From assembly GCF_019075875.1 (NCBI RefSeq), contig NZ_JAHOOZ010000001.1, positions 4,154,001-4,218,000 of the forward strand: 64,000 nucleotides of DNA, in the 5' to 3' direction. The position numbers and the translations under genes were made by a program. Every line of letters begins with the position of its first letter. Within the stretch, counting starts at the first letter, position 1. Positions 17,062 to 25,829 of the stretch are shown here, one piece after another. Source of the DNA: Novosphingobium sp. G106. Its GTDB lineage: Bacteria > Pseudomonadota > Alphaproteobacteria > Sphingomonadales > Sphingomonadaceae. The notes beneath the pieces are model-generated. The model did no database searches. It saw only the letters and a list, made by a program, of their open reading frames with translations, and was not told the DNA's origin.

Positions 17062-17439
17062 TTAGACTGCCGCTTTTTCGACCAGACCTTTCACGGCCGC
17101 CATGAACGGCCCGATCGACACGGGCTTGGCCAGGTAGGAATCGGCGCCCGCCTCGCGGATGCGTTCCTCGTCGCCCTTGCCCGCATAGGCGGTTACCGCC
17201 AGCACCGGGATCGAGCGCAGGATGGGATCGGCCTTGGCCGCCTCGATCAGGTCGAGCCCCGAAACGTTGGGCAACTGGATGTCCATGATGATGAGGTTGG
17301 GGACGAAGCTCTTGGCCTTGTCCAGCGCATCGAGCCCATCGGCGACGGGCTCCACGGCATAGCCCTGACTCTTCAGCACGTCGCAGAACAGCTTCCGATT
17401 GAGATCGTTGTCCTCGACAACGAGGATTCGCTTTGCCAT
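17062..17439 (-). CDS. divK: Single-domain response regulator DivK
   Basis: 125 residues, receiver domain only. Phospho-acceptor Asp53 in LIIMDIQLPNVSG, acidic pair VVEDND at 7-12 and Lys105 in YLAKPVS. Size and sequence match DivK, which in alphaproteobacteria is phosphorylated by DivJ, dephosphorylated by PleC, and controls the DivL-CckA-CtrA cell-cycle relay. The divergent neighbour is DUF3572, a pairing common in this class of bacteria, which supports the name. Confidence 0.9.
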   Translation of the reverse strand: MAKRILVVEDNDLNRKLFCDVLKSQGYAVEPVADGLDALDKAKSFVPNLIIMDIQLPNVSGLDLIEAAKADPILRSIPVLAVTAYAGKGDEERIREAGADSYLAKPVSIGPFMAAVKGLVEKAAV

Positions 17440-17548
17440 TCGCCAGCCCGCGCACCATGTTGGTAAAGCGAACTTCTAAGCGCTGCAGGCGAGACTGACA
17501 ATTCTACGAGACCGCTCATCCCCCGCGATAAATGCGGATTCACAGGCT

Positions 17549-17782
17549 TTGGCGCTGTCCGCGCTCGGCTGGGTGCTGGGCGACGAGAGCCGCGCCTCCC
17601 GCCTGCTCGCGCTAACGGGGCTAACCCCCGACGAACTGCGCGAGGGCCTTGGCGATCCGGCACTGCTCGGCGCGGTGCTCGACTTCCTCTGTTCGCATGA
17701 ACCCGATCTCGTCGCCGCGGCCGATGCGCTCGGCGTCACGCCGCAGGACCTTGCCGGCGCGCGCGAAAGACTGAACCCATGA
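17549..17782 (+). CDS. DUF3572 family protein
   Basis: At least 77 residues. LGWVLGDESRASRLLALTGLTPDELR and DFLCSHEPDLVAAADALG are the family's conserved blocks; all helical. No ATG or GTG is in frame upstream: the first usual candidate is TTG 17549, but the conserved segment NADSQALALSAL extends to about 17531, so the true start may be a rarer codon (ATA 17528 or ATT 17501). It overlaps the next gene by 4 bp (ATGA). Function unknown; conserved beside divK in alphaproteobacteria. Confidence 0.75.
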   Translation: MALSALGWVLGDESRASRLLALTGLTPDELREGLGDPALLGAVLDFLCSHEPDLVAAADALGVTPQDLAGARERLNP

Positions 17783-18423
17783 GCCGGCCGCTGGTCATCA
17801 CCGATTGCGACGAAGTCCTGCTCTACATGATCGCGCCGTTCCGCGACTGGCTGGCCGAGACGCAGGGCATCCTGTTCGACATGAGCCGCGAGGACTTCGG
17901 CCGCGCCATGACCTATGCCGGCAGCGGCGACACGGTCGTGGGCGAGGAAGTCTGGCGGCTGCTCAACCTGTTCTTCGACGGCCAGATGCACCGCCAATCG
18001 CCCGTGCCCGGCGTGATCCAATCGATCGCCGCGCTGCGCGAGCATGCCGATGTCGTCGTCCTGACCAATCTCAAGGACTTCCGCCAGCAGGCGCGAACCC
18101 AGCAGCTGCTCGGCCACGGGCTCGATCTGCGCGTATTCACCAACCAGGGGCCGAAAGGCCCGGCGCTCAAGGCAATCCTCGACGAGTACCAGCCGTCGCG
18201 CGCGGTGTTCATCGACGACATCGCCCAGCACCACGGCTCGGCCGCCGAGCTAGTGCCGCATGTCAGCCGCCTACACCTCTGCGCCGAGCCGCTGCTCGCG
18301 CCGCATATCACTTGCGCCCACACCGCCGGCCACGCTCATGCGCGGATCGACGACTGGGAGAGCGCCCTGCCCTGGCTGCTCGATCGCCTGACCAACCAGA
18401 ACGCCACCACGGAGACCGCATGA
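17779..18423 (+). CDS. HAD-superfamily hydrolase
   Basis: 214 residues. Motif I ITDCDEVLLYM gives Asp10 and Asp12 (D-x-D-x-V), motif II is VVLTNLKDF, a lysine follows in GPKGPAL, and motif IV FIDDIAQHH supplies the acidic pair. A phosphatase of a small metabolite is likely; the substrate cannot be read from sequence. Coupled by 4-bp overlaps to DUF3572 and to the RidA-like gene behind, so it belongs to a five-gene run through 20803. Confidence 0.8.
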   Translation: MSRPLVITDCDEVLLYMIAPFRDWLAETQGILFDMSREDFGRAMTYAGSGDTVVGEEVWRLLNLFFDGQMHRQSPVPGVIQSIAALREHADVVVLTNLKDFRQQARTQQLLGHGLDLRVFTNQGPKGPALKAILDEYQPSRAVFIDDIAQHHGSAAELVPHVSRLHLCAEPLLAPHITCAHTAGHAHARIDDWESALPWLLDRLTNQNATTETA

Positions 18424-18893
18424 CCACCGACGCCGCAATCGACGCGAAGTTGGCCGAACTCGGGCTGGAACTGCCCGAACCCGCCGCGCCGGTGGCCGCC
18501 TATGTTCCGGTGGTGATCGCCGGCGGGCTCGCCCACGTCTCGGGCCAGCTGCCCTTTGTCGACGGCGTGCTGGTCAAGGGCCGGCTCGGCGCCGACGTCG
18601 ATGCCGGCAAGGGCTATGAGGCGGCGCGCGCCTGCGGGTTGATGATCGTCGCCCAATTGCGTGCGGCGCTGGGCTCGCTCGACCGGGTCGAACGGATCGT
18701 CAAGCTCGGCGCTTTTGTCAATTCGACCGGCGATTTCACCGACCAGCCCAAGGTCGCCAACGGCGCTTCCGAACTGATGGCCGCGCTCTTCGGTGAGGCC
18801 GGCAAGCATGCCCGCAGCGCGGTCGGCGTACCCGTACTGCCGCTTGGCGCCGCGGTGGAGATCGATGCCATTGTCGCCATTCGCGCCGATTGA
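18420..18893 (+). CDS. RidA-family protein (enamine/imine deaminase type)
   Basis: 157 residues. The conserved order is AHVSGQLPF, the helix GYEAARACGLMIVAQLRAAL, RIVKLGAFVNS and the C-terminal RSAVGVPVLPLGAAVEIDAI with the Arg that contacts the substrate carboxylate. Longer than classic RidA (about 130), as in the YjgF/YER057c-like subgroup. RidA proteins destroy reactive enamines made by PLP enzymes. ATGA overlap with the HAD gene; the following gene starts inside its last 29 bp. Confidence 0.85.
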   Translation: MTTDAAIDAKLAELGLELPEPAAPVAAYVPVVIAGGLAHVSGQLPFVDGVLVKGRLGADVDAGKGYEAARACGLMIVAQLRAALGSLDRVERIVKLGAFVNSTGDFTDQPKVANGASELMAALFGEAGKHARSAVGVPVLPLGAAVEIDAIVAIRAD

Positions 18894-19656
18894 CCGCTGG
18901 CTGGCGCCGGCGCCCGATCCGGGCAAGGCCGCCTGGATCGGCGACCATATTTTCGCCCATCGCGGCCTTCACTACCCCGGCGTTCCCGAGAATTCGCCCG
19001 GCGCTTTCGCCGCCGCGATCTTCCGCCACTATGGCATCGAGTGCGACATCCAGCGCTCGGCCGATGGCCAGGCCATGGTCTTCCACGACTGGGATCTGGA
19101 CCGGCTGACCAGCCAGAGCGGACCCGTGGCGAAACGTAACGCCGCCGAACTCGGCGCGATTATGCTGACCGGCAGCGAGGACCACATTCCGACGCTGCGC
19201 CAGTTGCTCGACCAGATCGACGGCCGCGTGCCGCTGCTGATCGAAATCAAGTCGCGCCGCCAGATGCATATCGGCGCGATCTGCCTCGCGGTTCGCCGCG
19301 TGCTTGAAGGCTATGTCGGCCCGCACGCCGTGATGAGCTTCGATCCGCGCGTATCGCGCTGGTTCGCGACCCATTCGCCGGCGACCGTGCGCGGGCTCGT
19401 CGTCACCGAGGAGAACGACAAGACGGCGACGGGCCGGATCAAGCGACACCTGTCGCTCTGGCAGGCGCGGCCCGACTTCCTCGCTTACGACATCCGCGAC
19501 CTGCCGAGCGCCTTCGCCGCCGGCCAGCGCAGCCGCGGCCTGCCCGTGGCGAGTTGGACCGTGCGCAGCGCAGAACTGCGCGACAGGGCGGCGCTCCACG
19601 CCGACGCACCGATCGCCGAAGGGGCGGGGATCGGGCAAGTGCCTGTGCTAGGCTGA
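18865..19656 (+). CDS. Glycerophosphodiester phosphodiesterase family protein
   Basis: 263 residues. Catalytic signature IFAHRGLHYPGVPENSPGAF near residue 30, then ECDIQRSADGQAMVFHDWDL with the metal Glu/Asp and second His; later LLIEIKSR. These define the TIM-barrel GDPD fold, which cleaves glycerophosphodiesters to glycerol-3-phosphate. No signal peptide is visible, so it is probably cytoplasmic. ATG 18865 has GGAG 5 nt upstream and overlaps the RidA gene by 29 bp. Confidence 0.87.
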   Translation: MPLSPFAPIDRWLAPAPDPGKAAWIGDHIFAHRGLHYPGVPENSPGAFAAAIFRHYGIECDIQRSADGQAMVFHDWDLDRLTSQSGPVAKRNAAELGAIMLTGSEDHIPTLRQLLDQIDGRVPLLIEIKSRRQMHIGAICLAVRRVLEGYVGPHAVMSFDPRVSRWFATHSPATVRGLVVTEENDKTATGRIKRHLSLWQARPDFLAYDIRDLPSAFAAGQRSRGLPVASWTVRSAELRDRAALHADAPIAEGAGIGQVPVLG

Positions 19657-19660
19657 CCTC

Positions 19661-20803
19661 ATGGCCGATTCCGATCCCGCCTATGCCGTCCGCCTGCTCG
19701 CTTCGGTCGGCGAATGCGATGCCGCCGAATGGGACGCGCTGACCGATGGGGGCAATCCCTTCGTCTCGCATGCCTTCCTCAGCGCCATGGAGGATTCGAA
19801 GTCGGTCGGCGAGCGCAGCGGCTGGCTGCCGACCCCGCTTGTGATCGACGGGCCCGACGGGCGGCTGGCGGCGGCCCTACCGGCTTATGTGAAGTCGCAC
19901 AGCCAGGGCGAATATGTCTTCGACCACTCCTGGGCCGATGCCTGGCACCGCGCCGGTGGCTCCTATTACCCCAAGCTGCAGATCGCCGCGCCGTTCACCC
20001 CGGCGACCGGCCCGCGCCTGCTGACCCCCGAGCCCGCGCTCGCGGCGCCCCTGCTGCGCGCGGCCGAGCAGTTCTGCGTGCAGCAGGGGCTGTCCTCCGC
20101 CCACGCCACTTTCATCGAGCCTGCCCAGGCTCCGCTATTCGAGCGCGCCGGCTGGCTGCTGCGCGAGGACATCCAGTTCCATTGGGAAAACCGCGGCTAC
20201 GCCAGCTTCGACGACTTCCTCGCCCAGTTGAGCTCGCGCAAGCGCAAGGACCTGCGCAAGGAGCGTGCCGCGGCGCAGGCCGGCGTCGAGATTCGCGCGC
20301 TGCGCGGCGACGACATCCGCCCCGAGCACTGGGACGCCTTCTGGCATTTCTATCAGGACACCGGCGCACGCAAATGGGGCCAGCCCTATCTGACCCGCAA
20401 AGCTTTCACCCTGCTCGGCGAGCGGATGGCGAATCAGATCCTGCTGGTCCTGGCTTTCGTGGATGACCAACCCATCGCGGGCGCGCTCAACTTCATCGGT
20501 GCCGACGCGCTCTATGGCCGCTACTGGGGGGCGCTGGTCGACAAGCCGTTCCTGCATTTCGAGCTCTGCTACTACCAGGCGATCGACGCGGCAATCGCGC
20601 TGGGGCTTTCCCGCGTCGAGGCGGGCGCACAGGGCGGGCACAAGCTGGCGCGCGGCTACGAACCGGTGCGCACCATCTCGGCGCATTACATCGTCCATGA
20701 AGGATTTCGCGAAGCGGTCGCCGAATTCCTCGCGCGCGAACGCGAGGGGATCGTCGGCGAGCAGCTCTATCTCGGCACGCGAACGCCGTTCAAGAAAGGT
20801 TAG
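19661..20803 (+). CDS. FemAB-like GNAT-fold acyltransferase (COG3146 type)
   Basis: 380 residues with two GNAT-like lobes. FVSHAFLSAMEDSKSVG near 45, then FDHSWADAWHRAG, LSSRKRKDLRKER, and RVEAGAQGGHKLARGYEP near 325 are the hallmarks of this family, often labelled 'peptidoglycan biosynthesis/GNAT family N-acetyltransferase'. Biochemical role not established. It starts 4 bp after the GDPD gene and ends the run that begins with DUF3572. Confidence 0.78.
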   Translation: MADSDPAYAVRLLASVGECDAAEWDALTDGGNPFVSHAFLSAMEDSKSVGERSGWLPTPLVIDGPDGRLAAALPAYVKSHSQGEYVFDHSWADAWHRAGGSYYPKLQIAAPFTPATGPRLLTPEPALAAPLLRAAEQFCVQQGLSSAHATFIEPAQAPLFERAGWLLREDIQFHWENRGYASFDDFLAQLSSRKRKDLRKERAAAQAGVEIRALRGDDIRPEHWDAFWHFYQDTGARKWGQPYLTRKAFTLLGERMANQILLVLAFVDDQPIAGALNFIGADALYGRYWGALVDKPFLHFELCYYQAIDAAIALGLSRVEAGAQGGHKLARGYEPVRTISAHYIVHEGFREAVAEFLAREREGIVGEQLYLGTRTPFKKG

Positions 20804-20804
20804 G

Positions 20805-20845
20805 GCGATTTCGCGCCGGCTGCCCCCGGCCGGCCCGGAAATCGC
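20805..20845. terminator. Hairpin between convergent genes
   Basis: GCGATTTC (20805-20812) pairs perfectly with GAAATCGC (20838-20845), with GGC-rich inner pairs (GCCGGC/GCCGGC). It lies between the converging acyltransferase and Sel1-like genes. No T tract follows on either strand, so termination is possible but not certain. Confidence 0.45.
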
Positions 20846-20863
20846 AGCAGAACCAGTAGTACC

Positions 20864-21202
20864 TCAGGCCGCCTTGCGAGCCGTCGCGGCGAGCCATTCG
20901 CGGGCGCGGCGCTGGGCTTCGGCGATCTCGCGCGCGGTCATCTCTTCCGAAATGTCCGCCCGGCACATCTGGGCTTCCTCGTGACCCGCGACGGCGGCGA
21001 GGTTGAACCACTTGTGCGCTTCGACCAGGTCACAGGCGATGCCGTGGCCGCCGGTCGAGTAAGCCACACCGAGATCGAAATAGGCGGCAATGTCGCCCTG
21101 CGCCGCTGCGGCGAGGCATCGTGCCACCATCATGTCACCGGCTGTGTCTTGCGTTTCGCTCGCGCCGGCCAAGTCAGTATTGTGTATCCAGGCTATCGTC
21201 AT
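20864..21202 (-). CDS. Small Sel1-repeat protein
   Basis: 112 residues. AAAQGDIAAYFDLGVAYSTG then DLVEAHKWFNLAAVAGHEEA is one complete Sel1-like (TPR-like) repeat, followed by a basic helix. Such small one-repeat proteins bind other proteins; the partner is unknown. It is convergent with the acyltransferase and divergent from dksA, separated from the latter by 339 bp. Confidence 0.7.
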   Translation of the reverse strand: MTIAWIHNTDLAGASETQDTAGDMMVARCLAAAAQGDIAAYFDLGVAYSTGGHGIACDLVEAHKWFNLAAVAGHEEAQMCRADISEEMTAREIAEAQRRAREWLAATARKAA

Positions 21203-21424
21203 GCTAGTTGCCCCCCTGGCTGAAAATACGGGTCCTCCTTCGCCCGTCCTGTGTCGGACGCTGGCAGATTTATGGTCAAGAAAAGGTTAACGCGTTTCCG
21301 CATTTCTCGCCGGGCGAGGCCCGGATTGGCCCGAACCCACATGCCCAAAGCTCGGAATTCTCACAAAAATGTCATCTTCAGCAGGGCTTAAGGAAATTTC
21401 ATGTAGGAGAAAGTCTATTGCCGC

Positions 21425-21453
21425 TTGTGCGGGTTCAGGCCCCCAACTATAGG
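21425..21453 (+). promoter_or_regulatory. Candidate dksA promoter
   Basis: The 339-bp gap 21203-21541 has no gene. TTGTGC and TATAGG separated by 17 bp lie 88 bp upstream of the dksA start. The match is partial (3 of 6 and 4 of 6), so this is only the best visible candidate. Confidence 0.3.
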
Positions 21454-21541
21454 CGCGGCAACCGTGGCTCGCAGTACGCTACCGGGAAAACCCGGGGCAC
21501 CAAATGCAGGCGGTCCGGGGAGGAGTGGTGCGGAGACTCTG

Positions 21542-22000
21542 ATGGCGACTGCCCTTGCTGATGAAATCGACGTCCTGGCGAAAGCCAAACGTGCGCTAGG
21601 GGGCGATTACACCCCCAGCGAAGACGAGCCCTATATGTCGGAGGCGCAGCAGGACTATTTCCGGCGCCTGCTGATGGAATGGAAGAAGCTGATTCTGAAT
21701 GCCGCGGCCGATACGCTGCAGCAGCTCCAGGACGGCCCGATCCGCGAGCCCGACCTCAACGACCGCGCCTCGAGCGAGACCGATTGGGGCATCGAGCTGC
21801 GGACTCGCGACCGGCAGCGCAAGCTGATCGCCAAGATCGATTCGGCGCTGCGCCGCATCGAGGAAGGCGACTACGGCTATTGCGAGGTCACCGGCGAGCC
21901 CATCGGCATCGGCCGGCTGACCGCCCGCCCCGTCGCGACGATGACGGTCGAGGCGCAGCAGGCGCACGAACGTCGCGAGAAAGTGTCCCGCGACGACTGA
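21542..22000 (+). CDS. dksA: RNA polymerase-binding transcription factor DksA
   Basis: 152 residues. The coiled-coil region (about 20-105, LMEWKKLILNAAADTLQQLQ through RKLIAKIDSALRRIEEGDYG) carries the acidic tip in LNDRASSETDWG. The zinc-finger domain keeps only one Cys (YCEVTGEPIGIGRL), as in many alphaproteobacterial DksA proteins that lack the C4 site. DksA enters the RNA polymerase secondary channel and works with ppGpp to tune rRNA and amino acid promoters. GGAG lies 6 nt before the ATG; longer in-frame starts upstream read through low-quality codons. Confidence 0.93.
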   Translation: MATALADEIDVLAKAKRALGGDYTPSEDEPYMSEAQQDYFRRLLMEWKKLILNAAADTLQQLQDGPIREPDLNDRASSETDWGIELRTRDRQRKLIAKIDSALRRIEEGDYGYCEVTGEPIGIGRLTARPVATMTVEAQQAHERREKVSRDD

Positions 22001-22006
22001 TGTGCG

Positions 22007-22033
22007 ATCGCCTTCGATTGCTTCGAAGGCGAT
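22007..22033 (+). terminator. Hairpin directly after dksA
   Basis: ATCGCCTTCGA, loop TTGCT, TCGAAGGCGAT: a perfect 11-bp stem starting 6 bp after the dksA stop. No U tract follows, so it may end the transcript with Rho or protect the mRNA 3' end. Confidence 0.5.
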
Positions 22034-22254
22034 GCTCCAGCTTCTCGGCTATCCGCGGCTTCGGATCCGTCTGATGGCCAATCTGTCCCGAAATCGGTCT
22101 GATGCGGCGCCTCCAGATTCCCGATTAAAGCTTTGTTTGTCAGTTCCGTTTATCAGCGGGCGGTGGTACGACGGCTATGGGTCGCACCATGGTTGCACGC
22201 ACGGATCTCGACTGGGATCTTCGATTTGGCACTGGCAATTGGCTAGGCGAGACG

Positions 22255-22620
22255 ATGGACGGAAGTGAAAATAGGCAAATCGCGCGCGACAGCCTGTTCG
22301 TCATGGCCGACCTGCGCCTGCCCGATTCCGCCGCCGAGCATCGCATCAAGGTGCGCAACCTCTCCGCCGGCGGCATGATGGGCGAAGGTACGGTGCGCGT
22401 TTCGCGCGGCGACCTCGTCGAAGTGAACATCCGCAATATCGGCTGGGTCGAAGGCTCGGTAGCCTGGGTCCAGGACGATCGCTTCGGCGTCGCCTTCCAG
22501 GAAGAGATCGATCCCAAGGTGGCCCGCGCGCCGGTGGCGCAGGCACAGACGGCGGGTGCCAGCCCCTCGCCCCAGCATAAATACGTGCCCCGCGACGCTA
22601 AGTCGCTGCGCAAGATCTGA
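22255..22620 (+). CDS. PilZ-domain protein
   Basis: 121 residues. RDSLFVMADLRL, then HRIKVRNLSAGGMMGEG with the NxSxxG element, and later WVQDDRFGVAFQEEID form a PilZ beta-barrel. The upstream arginines of the classic RxxxR c-di-GMP switch are poorly preserved (NRQIARDS), so nucleotide binding is uncertain. I chose ATG 22255 because codon third-position GC drops upstream; ATG 22177 would add 26 residues. Confidence 0.75.
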   Translation: MDGSENRQIARDSLFVMADLRLPDSAAEHRIKVRNLSAGGMMGEGTVRVSRGDLVEVNIRNIGWVEGSVAWVQDDRFGVAFQEEIDPKVARAPVAQAQTAGASPSPQHKYVPRDAKSLRKI

Positions 22621-22692
22621 TCCCAAACTGGCCGGGCATTCCTTGCCCAGCCGCATTCCCGCCTCCGGCAAAATCGGCTAGGTCCGGCGCGG

Positions 22693-24189
22693 ATGCGAAA
22701 GGCCCGGAAATCCCTCGCGAAACGCATCAAGCTGCTGGTCGCTTTGCTGGCTGGCCTGCCGCTTGCCGCCTGCGGTTCGGGCAAGGACGCGCTGACCGTC
22801 GTCACCATCGGCAGCCCCGCTTCGCCTTTCGAGAAAACCGCACGCCTTTCGCCGCCGGCCCGGTTGATCCGCGCCGCGACGGTCGAGGGCCTGGTCGGCT
22901 TCGACGAGCAGGGCCAGATCGTCCCGGCCCTGGCGGACCGCTGGATCGTCACCGACGACGGGCTGAGCTACATCTTCCGCTTGCGCGACGGCACTTGGGC
23001 CGACGGCAGCCCGCTGACCGCACAGAGCCTGCGCACCGCCCTGCGCGAGACGATGGCGGGGCTCCGCGGCATGCCCCTGGCGCTCGACCTCTCGGGCATC
23101 ACCGAAATCCGCGTGATGACCGGACGCGTGATCGAGATCCGGCTGGCCGCGCCGATGCCCAACCTGCTGCAGCTGCTCGCCCAGCCCGAGCTCGGCCTAG
23201 CCCACGAGGATCTGGGCACCGGCCCGATGCGGCTGCGGCGCGACGGCGACGTCGCGCTGCTGACCGCGATTCCGCCGGAGGGTCGCGGGCTGCCCCAGGT
23301 CGAGGGCTGGAGCGGCAAGGTTCGCCCGCTGCGGCTGCTCGCGCTTCCCGCCGAACAGGCCGTGGCCAGGTTCAACAGCGGCGAGGCGGACGTCCTGCTG
23401 GGGGGCAGGATCGAAGACTTCCCCCTGGCAGGCTCGGTCGGGCTCATCCGCGGGACGATCCAGCTCGACCCGGTCATGGGCCTGTTCGGACTGGCCGTTT
23501 CGGAGACCGACGGCTTTCTTGCCGCGCCCGAAAATCGCGAGGCCGTGGCCATGGCGATCGACCGCAGCGCGCTGATCGACGCTTTCGGCGTCGGCGGCTG
23601 GACCCCGACCACGCGCATCGTCGGCGCCGGCGTGGCCGACGATCCAGGCTCCATCGGCGAACGCTGGCCCGGCCTGTCGATCGGCGAGCGCCGCGCCCAG
23701 GCCACCGCACGGGTCAACCGCTGGCGTGCCACCCAGCCGGGAGCGCCGGCACCGGTCGAACTGCGCCTGGCGCTGCCGCGTGGACGCGGCGGCGATATCC
23801 TGTTCGCGCGGCTGCGGGCCGATCTCGCAGCAGTCGGCATCGAGGCCCAGCAGGTCGGCCCCGACGACGAAGCCGAACTCCGCCTGGTCGACGCCGTCGC
23901 CCGTTATCCCCGCGCCGCCTGGTTCTTGAACCAGCTGGGTTGCGGTGCCAGGCGCGGCCTCTGCAGCGAGGATGCTGATCGCCTGGTCGCTCAGGCGCAG
24001 CGCGCGAGCGACCCCGCGGTCGGCAAAAATCTGCTCGCCGATGCCGAGGCAGAGCTGACCAAGGCGAACGCCTTCATCCCCTTCGGCCCGCCGATCCGCT
24101 GGTCGCTTGTACGCGGTGACGTCCACGGCTTCGCCGCCAACCGCTGGAACATTCATCCCTTGATGCCGATGGCTATGCTTCCCAAATGA
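22693..24189 (+). CDS. ABC-type peptide/solute-binding lipoprotein (SBP family 5)
   Basis: 498 residues. Lipobox LAACG follows a basic, hydrophobic leader. The body has the family 5 order: ATVEGLVGFDEQGQIVPALA, WADGSPLTAQSL, then a second lobe with PENREAVAMAIDRSALIDAF. OppA/DppA-like proteins capture peptides or other solutes in the periplasm for an ABC importer. No permease or ATPase gene is nearby, so it is an orphan or serves a remote system. A 4-bp overlap links it to DUF4112. Confidence 0.8.
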   Translation: MRKARKSLAKRIKLLVALLAGLPLAACGSGKDALTVVTIGSPASPFEKTARLSPPARLIRAATVEGLVGFDEQGQIVPALADRWIVTDDGLSYIFRLRDGTWADGSPLTAQSLRTALRETMAGLRGMPLALDLSGITEIRVMTGRVIEIRLAAPMPNLLQLLAQPELGLAHEDLGTGPMRLRRDGDVALLTAIPPEGRGLPQVEGWSGKVRPLRLLALPAEQAVARFNSGEADVLLGGRIEDFPLAGSVGLIRGTIQLDPVMGLFGLAVSETDGFLAAPENREAVAMAIDRSALIDAFGVGGWTPTTRIVGAGVADDPGSIGERWPGLSIGERRAQATARVNRWRATQPGAPAPVELRLALPRGRGGDILFARLRADLAAVGIEAQQVGPDDEAELRLVDAVARYPRAAWFLNQLGCGARRGLCSEDADRLVAQAQRASDPAVGKNLLADAEAELTKANAFIPFGPPIRWSLVRGDVHGFAANRWNIHPLMPMAMLPK

Positions 24190-24650
24190 AGCGCGTCCGT
24201 CGTTCGGACGGGATCGGAGCGAAGACCAAAATGGCCGGTACGGCACAGCAGACACGGCGCATGGCGCCGGAACTACCCCTCGGACGCGACGCAGTCGCCG
24301 TGCGGCAGCGCATAGAAATGGCCGAGCGGCTGCTCGAGCGGGTATTTGTCATCCCCGGTATCAACCGGCCGATCGGGCTCGACGTCATCCTCGATATCGT
24401 GCCCGTGGCTGGCAATGCGATCGGCGCGTTGATGGGCATGTACCTGGTCTGGGAAGCCCGCAACCTCGGCATGTCGAAGTGGCAGATGACGCGGATGATG
24501 GGGAACGTCGGGATCGACGCCGTCATCGGTGCGGTGCCCTTCGTCGGCGCCGTCGCGGACTTCTTCTTCCGGTCGAACACGCGCAACCTGAAGATCGTCC
24601 GCAAGCATCTCGACAAGCACCACCCGGCCTCGCGCATCATCGAGGCCTGA
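24186..24650 (+). CDS. DUF4112 membrane protein
   Basis: 154 residues. ERLLERVFVIPGINRPIGLD, LDIVPVAGNAIGALMGMYLV and AVIGAVPFVGAVADFFFRSN are the family's conserved blocks; two hydrophobic segments around 65-90 and 108-130. ATGA overlap with the solute-binding protein gene. Function unknown; widespread in bacteria. Confidence 0.8.
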   Translation: MKRVRRSDGIGAKTKMAGTAQQTRRMAPELPLGRDAVAVRQRIEMAERLLERVFVIPGINRPIGLDVILDIVPVAGNAIGALMGMYLVWEARNLGMSKWQMTRMMGNVGIDAVIGAVPFVGAVADFFFRSNTRNLKIVRKHLDKHHPASRIIEA

Positions 24651-24708
24651 TCGCCCGAACCTGATTGGAGGGGCTGGCGGCGCTTTCGCCAGCGGCTATG
24701 ATGCCGCG

Positions 24709-24921
24709 ATGCGCAAGACCTGCCTGCTCGCCCTTCTTTTCGCTCTCGCCGCCTGCGGCAAGTCGGACAATGCCCCCGGCCCGGGCGGCGTCACCGTCGG
24801 CGAGGCCCGCGCGCTCGACGAGGCGGCCGAGATGATCGAGAAACGCCAGCTTCCTAAGGACGCGCTGCATCCGCCTGCTCCGGCCCCTTCGGCCGCGGCC
24901 AGCGCAAGCACCACGCCATGA
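24709..24921 (+). CDS. Small lipoprotein
   Basis: 70 residues. Signal MRKTCLLALLFALAAC gives a lipobox Cys at 16. The mature part is a short acidic helix (EARALDEAAEMIEKRQLP) and an Ala/Pro/Ser tail. Its stop overlaps the start of the SDR gene (ATGA). Not recognised as a family; envelope localisation is inferred. A GGAGGGG sequence sits too far upstream to set the start with certainty. Confidence 0.6.
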   Translation: MRKTCLLALLFALAACGKSDNAPGPGGVTVGEARALDEAAEMIEKRQLPKDALHPPAPAPSAAASASTTP

Positions 24922-25829
24922 TGCTCGCGGGCAAGGTCGTCGCCGTGACCGGCGGCGGGCGCGGCATCGGGCGAGCCATCGCGCTGCTCTGCGCGCAGGA
25001 AGGTGCCGCGGTGCTGGTCAACGATCCCGGCGTCGCGCAGGACGGAGACGGCAGCGATGCCGGCCCCGCCGAGCAGACCGCCGCCGATATCCGCGCCGCC
25101 GGCGGCCAGGCCCAGGCCAATCTCGCCAGCGTCGCCGATCCCGCGGGCGCGCAGTCGATCGTCGCCGACGCCATTGCCGCTTTCGGCCGGATCGACGCCG
25201 TGGTGAACAACGCCGGCATCCTGCGCGACGCGATCTGGCACAAGCTGAGCCACGAGGACTGGCGCGCGGTGATCGACGTCCACCTCCACGGCGCCTTCAA
25301 CGTCGCCAAGGCCGCAACGCCGCATTTCCGCGAGCAACAGTCGGGCAGCTTCATCCATTTCACCTCGGGCAGTGGGCTCACCGGCAACGTAGGCCAGGCC
25401 AATTATGCCGCGGCCAAGCTGGGCATCGTCGGCTTGTCGCAGTCGATCGCGCTCGACATGGCGCGCTACGGCGTGCGCTCGAACTGCATCGCGCCGGTCG
25501 CGTTCACCCGAATGATCGAGAACCTGACGCGCCATCGCGCCGACGACGACCCCAGCATGGCCAAGTTCCGCGACATGGGGCCCGAAAAGATCGCCCCGCT
25601 CGTCGCCTATCTTGCCTCGGACGTCGCGGCAGACGTCACCAACCAGGTCTTCGGCGTGCGCCGCAACGAGATCTTTCTCTATTCCAAGCCGCGCATCCTC
25701 CGCTCGATGGCCAAGAGCGAAGGCTGGACCGCGCAGTCGATCGCCGACGAGCTGATGCCCGCGTTGCGCCCAGATTTCGAGCGGGCCGATCTGACGGCGC
25801 AAATGCTTCAGCCCTACGATCCGATCTAG
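24918..25829 (+). CDS. Short-chain dehydrogenase/reductase
   Basis: 303 residues. Cofactor loop TGGGRGIG (11-18), NNAG (97-100), and catalytic Ser150, Tyr163 and Lys167 in YAAAK. The long loop LVNDPGVAQDGDGSDAGPAE after strand 2, with Asp at the end of the strand, suits NAD(H). Size and loop resemble the dehydrogenase part of multifunctional beta-oxidation enzymes (3-hydroxyacyl-CoA type). The substrate is not fixed by sequence. Confidence 0.82.
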   Translation: MMLAGKVVAVTGGGRGIGRAIALLCAQEGAAVLVNDPGVAQDGDGSDAGPAEQTAADIRAAGGQAQANLASVADPAGAQSIVADAIAAFGRIDAVVNNAGILRDAIWHKLSHEDWRAVIDVHLHGAFNVAKAATPHFREQQSGSFIHFTSGSGLTGNVGQANYAAAKLGIVGLSQSIALDMARYGVRSNCIAPVAFTRMIENLTRHRADDDPSMAKFRDMGPEKIAPLVAYLASDVAADVTNQVFGVRRNEIFLYSKPRILRSMAKSEGWTAQSIADELMPALRPDFERADLTAQMLQPYDPI

